From Parachlamydiaceae bacterium (GTDB lineage: Bacteria > Chlamydiota > Chlamydiia > Chlamydiales > Parachlamydiaceae), in the NCBI GenBank assembly GCA_013821265.1, contig JACDHD010000026.1:1-32094 (forward strand): DNA of 32,094 bases, given 5' to 3'. Each line of letters starts with the position of its first letter. Position 1 is the stretch's first letter. Positions 1 through 8,546 of this stretch are shown piece by piece. The notes under the pieces were generated by a model. The model was given only the letters and a program-made list of their open reading frames with translations, ran no database searches and was not told the DNA's origin. A program made the translations under genes and the position numbers.

Positions 1-160
1 CCCCTTGATAAAGAGCTATATTCAATCAATATTCACTCTTCACAGCCATTCTTAAACAAAGGTAATCAAAAAAATCCAATCCTCTTGCAGGCTTAAGCGT
101 ACACTTCCTTTTTTTTGCGATAGTTTTAACATAGTAACATTTAAACACTTATGCTCTATT

Positions 161-300
161 TGGAGTGCGGTGCCTTGGCACCCGCTTTCATAAACATCGG
201 CTTGCCGATGTTACTTAGGAAATGTGTTGCAAGTTACATACAAGCAATCTTAGATGGGTTCGTCAACCCGAATTCTAACAACGCAGTACCAAGGCACCCC
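161..300. repeat. Eroded copy of the GGAGTGCGG nested-palindrome repeat
   Basis: The left arm at 161-212 carries the family pattern: ggagtgcgg, a short hairpin (gtgccttggcac), cgctttca, then the hairpin aacatcggcttgccgatgtt. The right arm survives only as gcagtaccaaggcacccc at 283-300, and a small hairpin (gggttcgtcaaccc, 255-268) occupies the middle. The intact copy is at 13528-13738, so this looks like an older, mutated insertion. Confidence 0.7.
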
Positions 301-456
301 GGATATAATGTTTCAACTGTCGTCATTAAACGAATAGTAGAAAGGAAAGTAAATTCAGGTTTAGGGGAATTGCAGTTTTAGGAAACGTAAGAGGGACTGC
401 ATCTACACTCTCTTATTAGGAAAGGAGTTAGGGGATTTGAATATTTCTTAAAAATA

Positions 457-500
457 TAAGGCCCTTGCTTGGAAACGAAGTTTCCATTCAAGGACCTTAC
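457..500. terminator. Imperfect hairpin, possible terminator
   Basis: An imperfect inverted repeat of about 20 bp (taaggcccttgcttggaaac against the complement of gtttccattcaaggacctta) closes on a short loop and is followed on the plus strand by tttta. It could end plus-strand transcription or be another intergenic palindrome. No gene lies immediately upstream on the plus strand, so the role is uncertain. Confidence 0.35.
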
Positions 501-555
501 TTTTATAGTGAATGTTCAGAATGTCTCAAACTATTTTAATAACTAAAAAGGGTGT

Positions 556-606
556 CAAGAGGGTGCAAGCCCTCTTGCGGGGGTCTAAGGGGGCAGAGCC
601 CCCTTA
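556..606 (-). terminator. Double hairpin at the 3' end of the DMT transporter gene
   Basis: Reading on the minus strand, a perfect 9 bp stem with a 3-base loop (586-606) overlaps the transporter stop codon. A second 8 bp stem with a 6-base loop (556-577) follows, and then a short T-run (545-549). The order stem, stem, T-run downstream of the gene suggests intrinsic termination. Similar hairpins also occur as dispersed repeats, so the function is inferred. Confidence 0.5.
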
Positions 607-1521
607 ATCCTGGAGTTCCATTTTTTCTTTTTCAACTACTCGGAGTTTAATGAGACCGTTGACGAGCATCATGCCGAGGAGGATGACAGCGGCGGCGGCG
701 AGGTTTTGTGGGGGCATTTGTTCGTTAAGGAAGATGAAGCCTAGGAGCATGCCTCCGACGGGGAAGAAGCAGGCGACCATTGAGACTGCGGTGGCGCCGC
801 AGTGTTCGATGAGGTTGTAGTAGATGCTGAGGGCTAGGACGGTGCCGAAGCATGTGAGGCCGGCGATTCCGAGGATGGATGTTAGGGAGGGTGTTGACAT
901 GTTGTAGGGTTGATCGACGAGGAACATGAGAGGGAGTAAGATGACTGCGGAGCTAATTAGCTGGGCTGTGGGGGCGACGAAGTGTGCTTGACCCATGATA
1001 TACTTTTTGGCGTAGACGTGGCTGATGCCGTAGCTGATGGTGCCACCTATTGCTGCAAGCATTCCGAAGGTTGTGCCGGATAGGCCACCCATGATATTTG
1101 GAGCAAATAGGAAGAGAAGACCAATGGTGCTGAGGCTTATGCCTAGGGCTTTTTGAGTGTTCATGCGATCTGAGGGGATGGTAGCGTGAGCGAGCAGTGC
1201 TGTGAACATGGGTGCGCCTCCGTTAATAATGGCTGCGAGGGCACTTTCGATTGATTGCTCTGCTAAACAAAACAGGGTAAACGGGATGACGGAGGCAAAA
1301 ATCGCCATCATTGTCGAGTGGATCCAGAACCATAAGTCTTTTGGTAGGCGATTGCCGCGCAGCGTCATGATGACAAATAAAATCAAGCCTCCCAGAGTAA
1401 CTCGAGATGCAGCTACTGTCAAAGGTTGAAAGTCTTCGATCGCTAACTTGATAAAAAGATAGGAAGGACTCCACATTGCGGTTAGTGCGATTGTGAGCAA
1501 AATTTTCTTAAGAGGACTCAT
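604..1521 (-). CDS. DMT superfamily (EamA/RhaT-type) transporter
   Basis: A 305-residue, almost wholly hydrophobic protein with about ten membrane segments arranged as two similar halves of roughly 150 residues, the usual size and layout of EamA-family permeases. Family members export or import amino acids, metabolites or nucleotide derivatives across the inner membrane; the substrate cannot be read from sequence. The N-terminal half contains the typical pattern of small residues and proline (MWSPSYLFIKLAI, about 16-28). The C-terminus is a charged cytoplasmic tail (VVEKEKMELQD). The start is supported by AGG six bases upstream of the ATG. It is the last of three co-directional membrane-protein genes, 87 bp after the MFS gene, and its stop codon overlaps a hairpin. 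Confidence 0.85.
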   Translation of the reverse strand: MSPLKKILLTIALTAMWSPSYLFIKLAIEDFQPLTVAASRVTLGGLILFVIMTLRGNRLPKDLWFWIHSTMMAIFASVIPFTLFCLAEQSIESALAAIINGGAPMFTALLAHATIPSDRMNTQKALGISLSTIGLLFLFAPNIMGGLSGTTFGMLAAIGGTISYGISHVYAKKYIMGQAHFVAPTAQLISSAVILLPLMFLVDQPYNMSTPSLTSILGIAGLTCFGTVLALSIYYNLIEHCGATAVSMVACFFPVGGMLLGFIFLNEQMPPQNLAAAAVILLGMMLVNGLIKLRVVEKEKMELQD

Positions 1522-1608
1522 CGTTTACCTGTTTTTAAGTGTCTTATTTTTAATATGTTACACTATTTATTCTTAAAATTCAATCTTATAAATTTTACGG
1601 TATTGGTC

Positions 1609-2871
1609 CTACAATTCGGATGGCTTATGTTTTTCAGTGCCAAAAATGTAGTGTCTGCAAGAGATCCCCAATGCAATTGCCGCCATCCACATCGCCGCGC
1701 CGCCAATAATGACAGGCATCTTCGAGCTGATTCCAAGCAGAGGTCCTGCAATGAGAGGACTGACAGCAAATGCTAAAGCGTCAATGGAATGAAGGACACC
1801 CAACATTTCTCCCTGAGCATCCTTTCCCGCAGAATTTGATACTAAAGCTGCCGCCGTTGGCCAAAATAACGCAATAGCAAACTGTTGTAACGGAATGTAT
1901 ATCCACAACCAATTGGCATCCATGTGCAACAGGAAAATGCCGATCATAGCGCCTGCGGAAAGTAAGCTGTAAAACAGGATTGAATGGCTTGAAAACCAAT
2001 TGGCAATGGGCCTGATCAGAACTCCACACCCAAAAGCATACATGGCGGCTCCATAGGCATAAAAATTGCCGATCGTGGCAGCATCGAACGCATACTCATT
2101 AATCCATGTAACAGGAATAAATTCCCAATAAAATGACCACCCCGCACAGGCCAAAAAGATGCTTAGGAATAATCCTCGAAGCCCTTCTGTTTTGAATGCT
2201 TTCTGAATGTTGTGAACTCCATGCATCCAGTTAATAGCGACAGCCTCTTTGACCTGATACGTTTCTTTAAAATACAACGCGATTAGTAACAGGTTGGCTA
2301 GTGTGACGATTCCAGCCACAACAAACGGGACAGCATATCCAGGAAAACTTCCAATATTGGTATGAGATAACACACCACCCAAAAACGGCCCGACAGTAAA
2401 TCCTAAGCCACACGCCATGTTAAAAAGGCCGAAATTCTTGGTCTTCTCTTCCTGAGTACTCAAATCGGCAACAGAGGCTCCCACAACAGCAGCAGTTCCG
2501 GCAGAAATGCCGATCGCAATTCGCGAAAGAATCAATAGGAACAAGTTATCTTTTGTCACAGCCAAAACGGCTATTAGGTATCCCAAAACCCCAACTAGCA
2601 AACTGGGAATTAACACCTTTTTGCGTCCTTTTTGGTCTGACAGCATACCTAGAATCGGCGAACTAAAAAATTGGGTGATCGGCATCATGGCGAGCAAAAT
2701 GCCCAAACAAGCACCTCGACCTGCATCCGAGGTATCTGCAGGCAATAAACGACAATCCGATTGAAACAACATAGAGGAAAACATGGGGTAGACTAAACCA
2801 ATCCCCATCCAATCAATAAACCCCACTAAGAGGACCAGGGCGAGTGCGATATTTTTATTTGTCTTAATCAT
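1609..2871 (-). CDS. MFS transporter (TetA-like drug/proton antiporter type)
   Basis: A 420-residue protein with about twelve predicted membrane segments. The major facilitator motif A is clear as GMLSDQKGRKKV at about residues 74-85, between the second and third helices, and a proline/glycine-rich segment (GFTVGPFLGG, about 155-164) matches the antiporter motif C region of the TetA-like group. The first loop is longer than usual and has a C-x(n)-C pair (about 40-55) that could form a disulfide. Such proteins typically exchange a small molecule for protons at the inner membrane; the substrate is unknown. It starts 22 bp after the hemolysin III gene on the same strand and is probably cotranscribed with it. 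I see no clear Shine-Dalgarno sequence before this ATG. Confidence 0.85.
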   Translation of the reverse strand: MIKTNKNIALALVLLVGFIDWMGIGLVYPMFSSMLFQSDCRLLPADTSDAGRGACLGILLAMMPITQFFSSPILGMLSDQKGRKKVLIPSLLVGVLGYLIAVLAVTKDNLFLLILSRIAIGISAGTAAVVGASVADLSTQEEKTKNFGLFNMACGLGFTVGPFLGGVLSHTNIGSFPGYAVPFVVAGIVTLANLLLIALYFKETYQVKEAVAINWMHGVHNIQKAFKTEGLRGLFLSIFLACAGWSFYWEFIPVTWINEYAFDAATIGNFYAYGAAMYAFGCGVLIRPIANWFSSHSILFYSLLSAGAMIGIFLLHMDANWLWIYIPLQQFAIALFWPTAAALVSNSAGKDAQGEMLGVLHSIDALAFAVSPLIAGPLLGISSKMPVIIGGAAMWMAAIALGISCRHYIFGTEKHKPSEL

Positions 2872-2893
2872 TGTTCAAACGACGCTACAATTT

Positions 2894-3571
2894 CTATGAG
2901 GAGGAGAGACTAAGAAAAGTCGTTCCTTCAGCTTCAGGAATCACATATAAAAAAACGGCAATAAAATGACTAACACTTCCTGCCAAAACAAAAAGATGCC
3001 AAATGGCGTGGTTATAGCCGTAGTCATCGCGCAGATAAAACAGTACACCAACGGTGTATGCAATGCCTCCAGCCACTAGCCACATCAATCCTTCAAAAGG
3101 CAGTGCCTGCATCAAAGGCTCTATGGCAATCACCACAAGCCATCCCATCATCAGGTAGATGAGAGTCGAAAAAATTTTAAATTGATTAACGAAAAACAGT
3201 TTAAACTGGATGCCAATAAATGCTAATGCCCAAACGGTACAGAACATGCTCCAGCCCCACATTCCGCCTAAAGCCAGTAATGTAAACGGAGTATATGTAC
3301 CGGCGATTAAGATATAGATGGCGCAATGGTCGACAATTTTAAAAACATGTTTCCAATGCTCGGAACGAAATCCGTGGTAGCAAGTAGAAGCCGCATAGAG
3401 CAGTACCAAACTGGTACCGTAAATGATACAGCAGAGAAAATGTAAAAAGTTATTTTGATCGTATGTTCCCAAGACTAAAGTAAATAGCCCAATAAAACTC
3501 AACAGCAACCCAAACGCATGCGTCAGCATGTTTGCTTGTTCTTGCTTTATCGACAATGAGGTAGATTCCAT
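2894..3571 (-). CDS. Hemolysin III / PAQR family membrane protein
   Basis: A 225-residue protein with seven membrane segments and the PAQR signature: S62-x3-H66 in the second helix region, D81 followed by HCAIYILIAGTYTP, and H188-x3-H192 near the C-terminus. These residues bind the metal in characterised relatives. Bacterial members are annotated as hemolysin III, but most have no shown hemolytic role; some affect lipid or membrane homeostasis. A GGAG sequence precedes the ATG by about nine bases. The 42 bp ahead of the start duplicate the start region and create a short overlapping upstream frame (listed separately). It is the first gene of a probable operon with the MFS and DMT transporters. 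Confidence 0.88.
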   Translation of the reverse strand: MESTSLSIKQEQANMLTHAFGLLLSFIGLFTLVLGTYDQNNFLHFLCCIIYGTSLVLLYAASTCYHGFRSEHWKHVFKIVDHCAIYILIAGTYTPFTLLALGGMWGWSMFCTVWALAFIGIQFKLFFVNQFKIFSTLIYLMMGWLVVIAIEPLMQALPFEGLMWLVAGGIAYTVGVLFYLRDDYGYNHAIWHLFVLAGSVSHFIAVFLYVIPEAEGTTFLSLSSS

Positions 3572-3612
3572 TACTTAAAGCTCCTTTTCACTGACAACGG
3601 AGTATATTCCAT
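3571..3612 (-). promoter_or_regulatory. Possible 13-codon leader frame coupled to the hemolysin III gene
   Basis: A 19-base sequence (attccattacttaaagctc) occurs at both 3565-3583 and 3607-3625. On the minus strand this gives two consecutive GAGCTTTAAGTAATGGA start regions 42 bp apart. The upstream ATG (3612-3610) opens a 13-codon frame whose TAA overlaps the downstream ATG as TAATG. This geometry fits translational coupling, but a neutral tandem duplication explains it equally well. Confidence 0.4.
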
Positions 3613-3745
3613 TACTTAAAGCTCTCCCAGTCAATTTTTCCATCTATCATGGAGCATTGACAATTCTTTGTGAATAGGATCTTTGCAAAACCGTTGATTA
3701 CCTGCACATTAGAACGCAATCGCTTCCTCTAACATCAACAGTAAC

Positions 3746-3874
3746 CCAGGCCGGGACGGCCTGGCTACTTTCTTTTTTCGATTGAATCGTCAACGTCGCC
3801 AGAGTTCATAAATGTATAGTTCAGTTATCTATACGAATCGAGGAATTTTCAAGGTAGCCAGACCGTCCCGGTCT
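3746..3874. mobile_element. MITE-like repeat, copy 1 (upstream of the DUF2147 gene)
   Basis: A 129 bp stretch bounded by inverted ends: ccaggccgggacggcctgg then ctac on the left, and gtagccagaccgtcccggtct on the right. The interior (ttcttttttcgat, aatcgtcaa, gccagagttc, cgaggaattttcaa) and the right flank (tactctgaaatagt, aattcatg) recur at 4576-4730 in the same order. It has no coding capacity. It fits a non-autonomous element or REP-type repeat; target-site duplications are not obvious. Confidence 0.65.
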
Positions 3875-3988
3875 AGTCCTTTTACTCTGAAATAGTGAAT
3901 TCATGCGTGCCCATCCTGTAAATTTTTGCAATTGCCACGATATTCATTTTTGCGTAAATATACAGAAAATTATTCAGGAGCTTCACCA

Positions 3989-4504
3989 ATGATTAAGAGT
4001 TTTGTTACTTGCCTTCTTTATCTACTGTTTTCCTTTTCAGGTTTGATAGCTGACGACGTGATTGGATTTTGGAAAACGATCGATAACAAAACAAATCGCG
4101 CTCAAAGCATCATTGGTATCTATGAATACAACGGAATCTGTTACGGACGGATCATTGCCACATACGATAACACGGGGAAAAGGATTAAAGAAACAATTGA
4201 CACCCCCCGTGAGCGCGCACCAGGTGTTGAAGGCAACCCCTTTTACGTGGGTCTTGACTTCATGTGGAATTTGAAAAAAAATGGTTCACACTATTCGGAC
4301 GGAAAGATTTTAGATCCTGAACAAGGAAAGGTTTACGACGCACAGATGTGGACTAAAAACGGCAATCTAATTGTGCGCGGTCATATTTGGATTTTTGGTG
4401 TAAACCAAACCTGGCTTCCAGCAACAAAAGCCGATTTTCCTGCTGGATTTCAGCCTCCCGATTTGGCGAAGTTAGAACCTCAAATTCCAACAGTCAAACG
4501 ATAA
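3989..4504 (+). CDS. DUF2147 family secreted protein
   Basis: The 171-residue product begins with a typical signal peptide (short basic start MIKS, then a hydrophobic run to about residue 18) and continues into a beta-rich domain opening with DVIGFWKTID, the hallmark of DUF2147. Further family features are YGRIIATY, the conserved GLDFMWNLKK and the following GxxYSDGKILDPEQGKVY segment. Relatives are about 130-150 residues plus a signal peptide and are predicted periplasmic or outer-surface proteins of unknown function. A TTG start at 3926 is possible, but the ATG at 3989 has CAGGAG eight bases upstream and puts the signal peptide at the N-terminus. The gene stands alone between two MITE-like copies. 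Confidence 0.82.
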   Translation: MIKSFVTCLLYLLFSFSGLIADDVIGFWKTIDNKTNRAQSIIGIYEYNGICYGRIIATYDNTGKRIKETIDTPRERAPGVEGNPFYVGLDFMWNLKKNGSHYSDGKILDPEQGKVYDAQMWTKNGNLIVRGHIWIFGVNQTWLPATKADFPAGFQPPDLAKLEPQIPTVKR

Positions 4505-4526
4505 CAAAGAGTAAAGTCACGATATG

Positions 4527-4790
4527 TTAGCTAGACCGTCTGGTCTGGTAAAAGTCGTAAATCAATATAAAAACGAGGCCCGGGACGGCCTGGCTACCTT
4601 CTTTTTTCGATCCAATCGTCAAGGTGGCCAGAGTTCGATAATGCTTATTTCTGTTTTCTACATATCGAGGAATTTTCAATGTAGCCAGACCGTCCCCGCC
4701 TGCTCATTTACTCTGAAATAGTTAATTCATGTTTGGAAGGGCGTCCCGCCCTGATGTAACTAGGTTACCTTCAGGACCGAGACTCGCCTG
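4527..4790. mobile_element. MITE-like repeat, copy 2, with flanking palindrome motifs
   Basis: The main element at 4576-4700 repeats the ends and interior of copy 1 with moderate divergence, and the match continues to about 4730 (tactctgaaatagt, aattcatg). Extra hairpin motifs flank it: ctagaccgtctggtctgg at 4531-4548 and agggcgtcccgccct at about 4738-4752, then a degenerate copy at about 4770-4790 reaching the 3' end of the next gene. The open frame at 4524-4721 is made of repeat sequence and is not considered a gene. Confidence 0.62.
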
Positions 4791-4794
4791 CTAT

Positions 4795-6714
4795 TCATGC
4801 AGTTATCGGATCCAGTAGACCCATTCTCTTAGGTGCCTTTTGGGATACCGATGCTGAATCATGACGTTTACCATCGTCTTCTTGGGTAACAACCGCCGCA
4901 TGCAATTTTCCATCCTCTTTTACCTCAAGGAACTCCGGTTTTTTAAAAGTCTCTGGGGCTTTTTCTAAAATCCCTAGTCGTAATAGGAGATAAGCTAGAT
5001 AGTTTCTTTTTAAGCGAGCTGTGTCTCCATCAAAAACAATCCCATTACCGTATTCATCTACTGCATCAACTCGTTCTGTTGCTAATTCTCTCAAGCGTTT
5101 CTGATACGCCGAGGGTAATTCATGGGGTTGTTTTGGTTCAGTTTCCTCAAGTGCAGTTTTAAATTCCTCTATAAACCAATTTCTCACTTTGTTGAAGTGA
5201 GACGTTCGAGGTGATAACTCTCTTGTTTCCTCGTAAATATAGGAAAGACAATACGTACTTTTAAAATCATCTATTTCCTCTGAAAATGTTTTATGCAATA
5301 GTGGCTTAAGTAAGAACTTCGAATAACTCACAAGACCTTCTAATGCATCACAACCGGTAATACCAAAATCATCACCAAGAATACCCACTGCGAAAGCATA
5401 AGAGTGGTGCTCTTTCATGTTCATAACTAGCTGACTCGTTTGTAAGACCCTACCACCAACAGTATCTTTTCCAATGTTATTTTCATCATCATCTTCTTCA
5501 TTACCATTGCGTCTATTTAGCATACGAGCAAAAAGAACTTCCCTCTGTTTAAATAACAAATGATTATAGGAGTATTCTAATGATTCCAATTCATGTGTGT
5601 CACAAATCATATTATAGAGATCTTTAATTTCATTAATAATCTTTAGAGGACAGTAATAGGCGAATAGAGCCATGTCAATTAAGATCTCAAATTTATGCTT
5701 ATCGTTTGGTCTGCGTAAAAGAGTAGATGTAATCCACTTGACCCGATTTTCTAATTCTTCATACTGCTCTTTATTGGCTAATTTTATTTTTCGATGTCCT
5801 GTCTGCTGAATAAATCTTCTTAATCCTTCGCTTACATATGCAATCATTTGCTCAGGTGTATTTTTATTAGAATAAAACTCTAGCCAATGATCATCGCGTC
5901 CCACTTTATCCAAGATGAGATTTCTTAAAGTTATATCAGTCAAAGAAAACTTCTCATACATTTCTTGAAATTTATCTATATTTGTATTGCTCGGTGGGGG
6001 AGGAGCTTCCTTAAACATTAAGTGTTGTGGATTCATCCTCATTCGTCCCATCGCTAGAAATTCTGGCAAATTTAATATATTGTAAAGGTTTTCTTTTGTA
6101 GCTTGGATAAGCACTGGTTTAGGCCGAATGGTGGGTCTGATCATTTTAAAAATTATCATAGCTAGGGCTGTAATATCGAATAGTCCAATACAAATGTAAA
6201 AAGGATTTCCCGACAAAAAACGGCTTATATTGACACCAGCAAACCCGATATAATCCATAGCATAATCTAACGAGGACGAAACCCATAACCTTCGTTCGGC
6301 AAACCCTTTAATGATAAATACAAGTGAAATATAACCTATTGGCTGTCCGCAAAAAATTAACCACAGGGCTGAAACAGCAATCGCTAATTGACATACAGTT
6401 CCAACTTGAGAATTAATAAAAGTAAACGTTTTTTTCAAACGAGGATACTTTTTTGCGTCACATTTTTCACATAAAAAATTAATGATAAAAGGAGTTAAGT
6501 ACAGAACCCGAGGCATGCTGTACACTCCAAAAGTACTAGTAGTTGATAGTTTTTTTTGCATTAATGAAACGATCGCATCCACACAGTTTATTTGTGCGAT
6601 TTGCCACCAAACAGTGAGATGCCTGTTAACTCCCTTTTGTGCATCTTGCTCCCAAAGCTTACACACTATCGACGAATTACCTATCCAAATGCTATTTAAA
6701 ATGTCGGATGCCAT
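4795..6714 (-). CDS. Paralogous membrane protein, member 1 of 3 (unknown function)
   Basis: The product (639 residues) is not a family I recognise, but it is clearly homologous to the next two genes. The N-terminus (ILNSIWIGNSS) is followed by hydrophobic stretches at about 67-82, 105-138 (containing VSALWLIFCGQPIGYISL) and 171-191, so the N-terminal third is likely membrane-embedded. The remainder is a soluble alpha-helical region with shared blocks: a TGHRKI block near 310, a YYCP...LYNMIC block near 375, LGDDFGITGCDALE near 460 and an acidic-to-basic NYLAYLLLRLGILE block near 595. A 40-residue charged tail follows that the others lack or replace. AGAGGAC lies five bases before the ATG. It is 17 bp downstream of member 2 and probably in the same transcript. 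Confidence 0.8.
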   Translation of the reverse strand: MASDILNSIWIGNSSIVCKLWEQDAQKGVNRHLTVWWQIAQINCVDAIVSLMQKKLSTTSTFGVYSMPRVLYLTPFIINFLCEKCDAKKYPRLKKTFTFINSQVGTVCQLAIAVSALWLIFCGQPIGYISLVFIIKGFAERRLWVSSSLDYAMDYIGFAGVNISRFLSGNPFYICIGLFDITALAMIIFKMIRPTIRPKPVLIQATKENLYNILNLPEFLAMGRMRMNPQHLMFKEAPPPPSNTNIDKFQEMYEKFSLTDITLRNLILDKVGRDDHWLEFYSNKNTPEQMIAYVSEGLRRFIQQTGHRKIKLANKEQYEELENRVKWITSTLLRRPNDKHKFEILIDMALFAYYCPLKIINEIKDLYNMICDTHELESLEYSYNHLLFKQREVLFARMLNRRNGNEEDDDENNIGKDTVGGRVLQTSQLVMNMKEHHSYAFAVGILGDDFGITGCDALEGLVSYSKFLLKPLLHKTFSEEIDDFKSTYCLSYIYEETRELSPRTSHFNKVRNWFIEEFKTALEETEPKQPHELPSAYQKRLRELATERVDAVDEYGNGIVFDGDTARLKRNYLAYLLLRLGILEKAPETFKKPEFLEVKEDGKLHAAVVTQEDDGKRHDSASVSQKAPKRMGLLDPITA

Positions 6715-6731
6715 CTGTCCTCTTATTATTT

Positions 6732-8450
6732 TTAAGAAATTCTTTCCAAAATACCCGCTTGCACCAGCACGTACGCAAGATATTCTTCTCGTAACCGTCC
6801 AGTTTCTTCATCAAACACAATCCCTCGATAACGAGCATCCACCCTATCAACATGCTGTTGGGCTAATTCACGTAAACGTACTTGATATTCTACATCTGTT
6901 TCTTGAAGCCTATGATTTGTTGTTTTTTCCAAGGCCGTTTTGAATTCTTCGATAAGCCAACGCCTAACTATGTTGTAATGCTCTTGTTGAGCAGGCAACT
7001 CTTTTAGAGTATCTAAAACATAGTCAACTGTATATCGACCTTTAAAATCATTTATAAACTTTTGGAAAAAACGACGGAGTAATTTCTTGCTTATAAAATC
7101 CACATAACTTGATTCATCCTGCAACGCATCAGCATTAGACACGCCAAAATCATCTCCAAGAAGATTCAACATGAAATTTCGATTATGTCTGTCTTGTGGA
7201 TCCGTCAAAAACATGACCAATCGCATGAACCAGTGTGCAGGCCCAAGCTTCTGTCGAATCATTACGACCTCCTTGCTAAGCACAGAATCAACAAGTACCC
7301 CTCGCTGGACAGACATGGCATCATTAAAGCGATACTCTACTGAATCCTTTTCATGGGTTTGACAAATCATGCGATAAAGATTATCAGTTTCTTCAAGGAG
7401 ATTACTAGGACAGTAATGGCCCGATATGGCTAACTCAACCAACTTTTCAAACTTATTTTCATTATTTTCTCGTTGTGACATAGTATGTGTGATCGACTTG
7501 ACTCGATTTTCCAACTCTTCATATTTCTCTCTCGTACTTAAATGAATTTTTCGATGTCCTGTCCGCTGAATGAATTGCTTTAATCCTTCGCGCACATATG
7601 CAATCTTTTGCTGAGCTGTATTTTCATGAGAATGATACATTTTCCAATGTTGATCGCGTGTCACTTTATCCAAGAGAAGTTCTTCTAACTCGTCATTCAA
7701 GGGAATGGCATCATACTGATTTTGAAGGGTATCTATATTTGTTGTGCTTGGAGGAGGGGGAACTGGCCGAAACCCTAAATGCTGCGGGTTTAATCTCAGT
7801 TGCATTTGATAAAATGAAGGCAGATTCAATATATCGTAGGAGGCCTTTTGAGCTTTGAAGGCGTGCTGCTGCTTTTTTAAGAACTGCGAAACAAAATTGC
7901 TAATATCAATTGTTCCTATAACAATATAAAAGGGATCTCCTGTTAAGATGCGACTCACGTTAGTTCCAACAAAGCCTATACGATCCACAGCAAAACTTAC
8001 AGGTAAGGGTAACAAAAAGCGTCGCTGAGCCACCCCTAAGATCATAAAAGCGAGCGAAACATAACCTACGACTTGTCCACAAAAAATCAACCATAACGCC
8101 GAAACAGCAATCGCTACATGGCATACAGTTCCCACGTGCGTGTTGATGAGATTTAACGTTCTCTTCAACCGCGGGTAGTTTTCTGCATCAACTTTCGTAC
8201 ATAAGGCACTAATGATAATGGGTGTCAAGTATACAACTGGAGGCATACTTAACAATCCCTGAAAGGTACTAGCAGCAGATAGTTGCCTTTGTACCAATTT
8301 AAGGATAGCATCCACATTGGCAATTTGTAACATTTGTCCCAGAATGGAATTATATTGGTTTACTCCCTGTAGAGCAGCCTCTTCTATGCGCTTAGCTTCT
8401 AGGGAAGTGTGACCTATCCAAATGCCATCCAAAATGCCTGTTATCATCAT
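6732..8450 (-). CDS. Paralogous membrane protein, member 2 of 3 (unknown function)
   Basis: A 572-residue paralog of both neighbours, sharing the N-terminal ILDGIWIGHTSL block, the hydrophobic ALWLIFCGQVVGYVSLAFMILG segment (about 115-138), RILTGDPFYIVIG, the proline cluster PVPPPPS before the soluble region, the TGHRKIHLS block, GHYCPSNLLEETDNLYRMIC, LLGDDFGVSNADAL and the ending NYLAYVL-type block (EEYLAYVLVQAGILE). It stops shortly after that block and so lacks the C-terminal tails of the others. Two ATGs lie in tandem (8450 and 8447); AAGGG sits three bases before the first and six before the second, so 8447 may be the real start. No enzymatic motif is evident. Confidence 0.8.
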   Translation of the reverse strand: MMITGILDGIWIGHTSLEAKRIEEAALQGVNQYNSILGQMLQIANVDAILKLVQRQLSAASTFQGLLSMPPVVYLTPIIISALCTKVDAENYPRLKRTLNLINTHVGTVCHVAIAVSALWLIFCGQVVGYVSLAFMILGVAQRRFLLPLPVSFAVDRIGFVGTNVSRILTGDPFYIVIGTIDISNFVSQFLKKQQHAFKAQKASYDILNLPSFYQMQLRLNPQHLGFRPVPPPPSTTNIDTLQNQYDAIPLNDELEELLLDKVTRDQHWKMYHSHENTAQQKIAYVREGLKQFIQRTGHRKIHLSTREKYEELENRVKSITHTMSQRENNENKFEKLVELAISGHYCPSNLLEETDNLYRMICQTHEKDSVEYRFNDAMSVQRGVLVDSVLSKEVVMIRQKLGPAHWFMRLVMFLTDPQDRHNRNFMLNLLGDDFGVSNADALQDESSYVDFISKKLLRRFFQKFINDFKGRYTVDYVLDTLKELPAQQEHYNIVRRWLIEEFKTALEKTTNHRLQETDVEYQVRLRELAQQHVDRVDARYRGIVFDEETGRLREEYLAYVLVQAGILERIS

Positions 8451-8504
8451 TTACCCTTTTTTGTCATAAAACTGAGCCCTTTAGAGGCAATGGGCCGGGA
8501 TCTC

Positions 8505-8546
8505 ATAGCGAAGGCCAAGCGAAGCGCAGGCCTGGTATTAATCCAC
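8505..8546. repeat. Dispersed ~41 bp repeat overlapping the end of a CDS
   Basis: The sequence from atagcgaag through caagcgaagcgcaggcct to tattaatccac matches 14053-14093 with two differences and one inserted base. The copy lies between paralogs 2 and 3 and covers the stop codon of member 3. Its GC-rich character contrasts with the AT-rich surroundings. Confidence 0.65.

Larger units (their letters stand above)
1..603. other. Gene-free region with degenerate repeats
   Basis: I see no convincing gene here. The open frame at 151-381 lies over an eroded copy of a palindromic repeat also found near 13.5, 26.5 and 32.0 kb, so its start and first residues are repeat-derived. The rest is AT-rich and holds a hairpin at 457-500 and two hairpins at 556-606, listed separately. 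Confidence 0.6.

Noticed and set aside
151-381. 76-codon frame on the plus strand
   Set aside because: Starts in and runs across an eroded copy of a palindromic repeat; no ribosome binding site or recognisable protein.
4524-4721. 65-codon frame on the plus strand
   Set aside because: Made of MITE-like sequence; the encoded residues come from repeated hairpins.
6482-6943. 153-codon plus-strand frame across two paralog genes
   Set aside because: Antisense to the conserved ends of members 1 and 2, whose mutual similarity supports the minus-strand reading.
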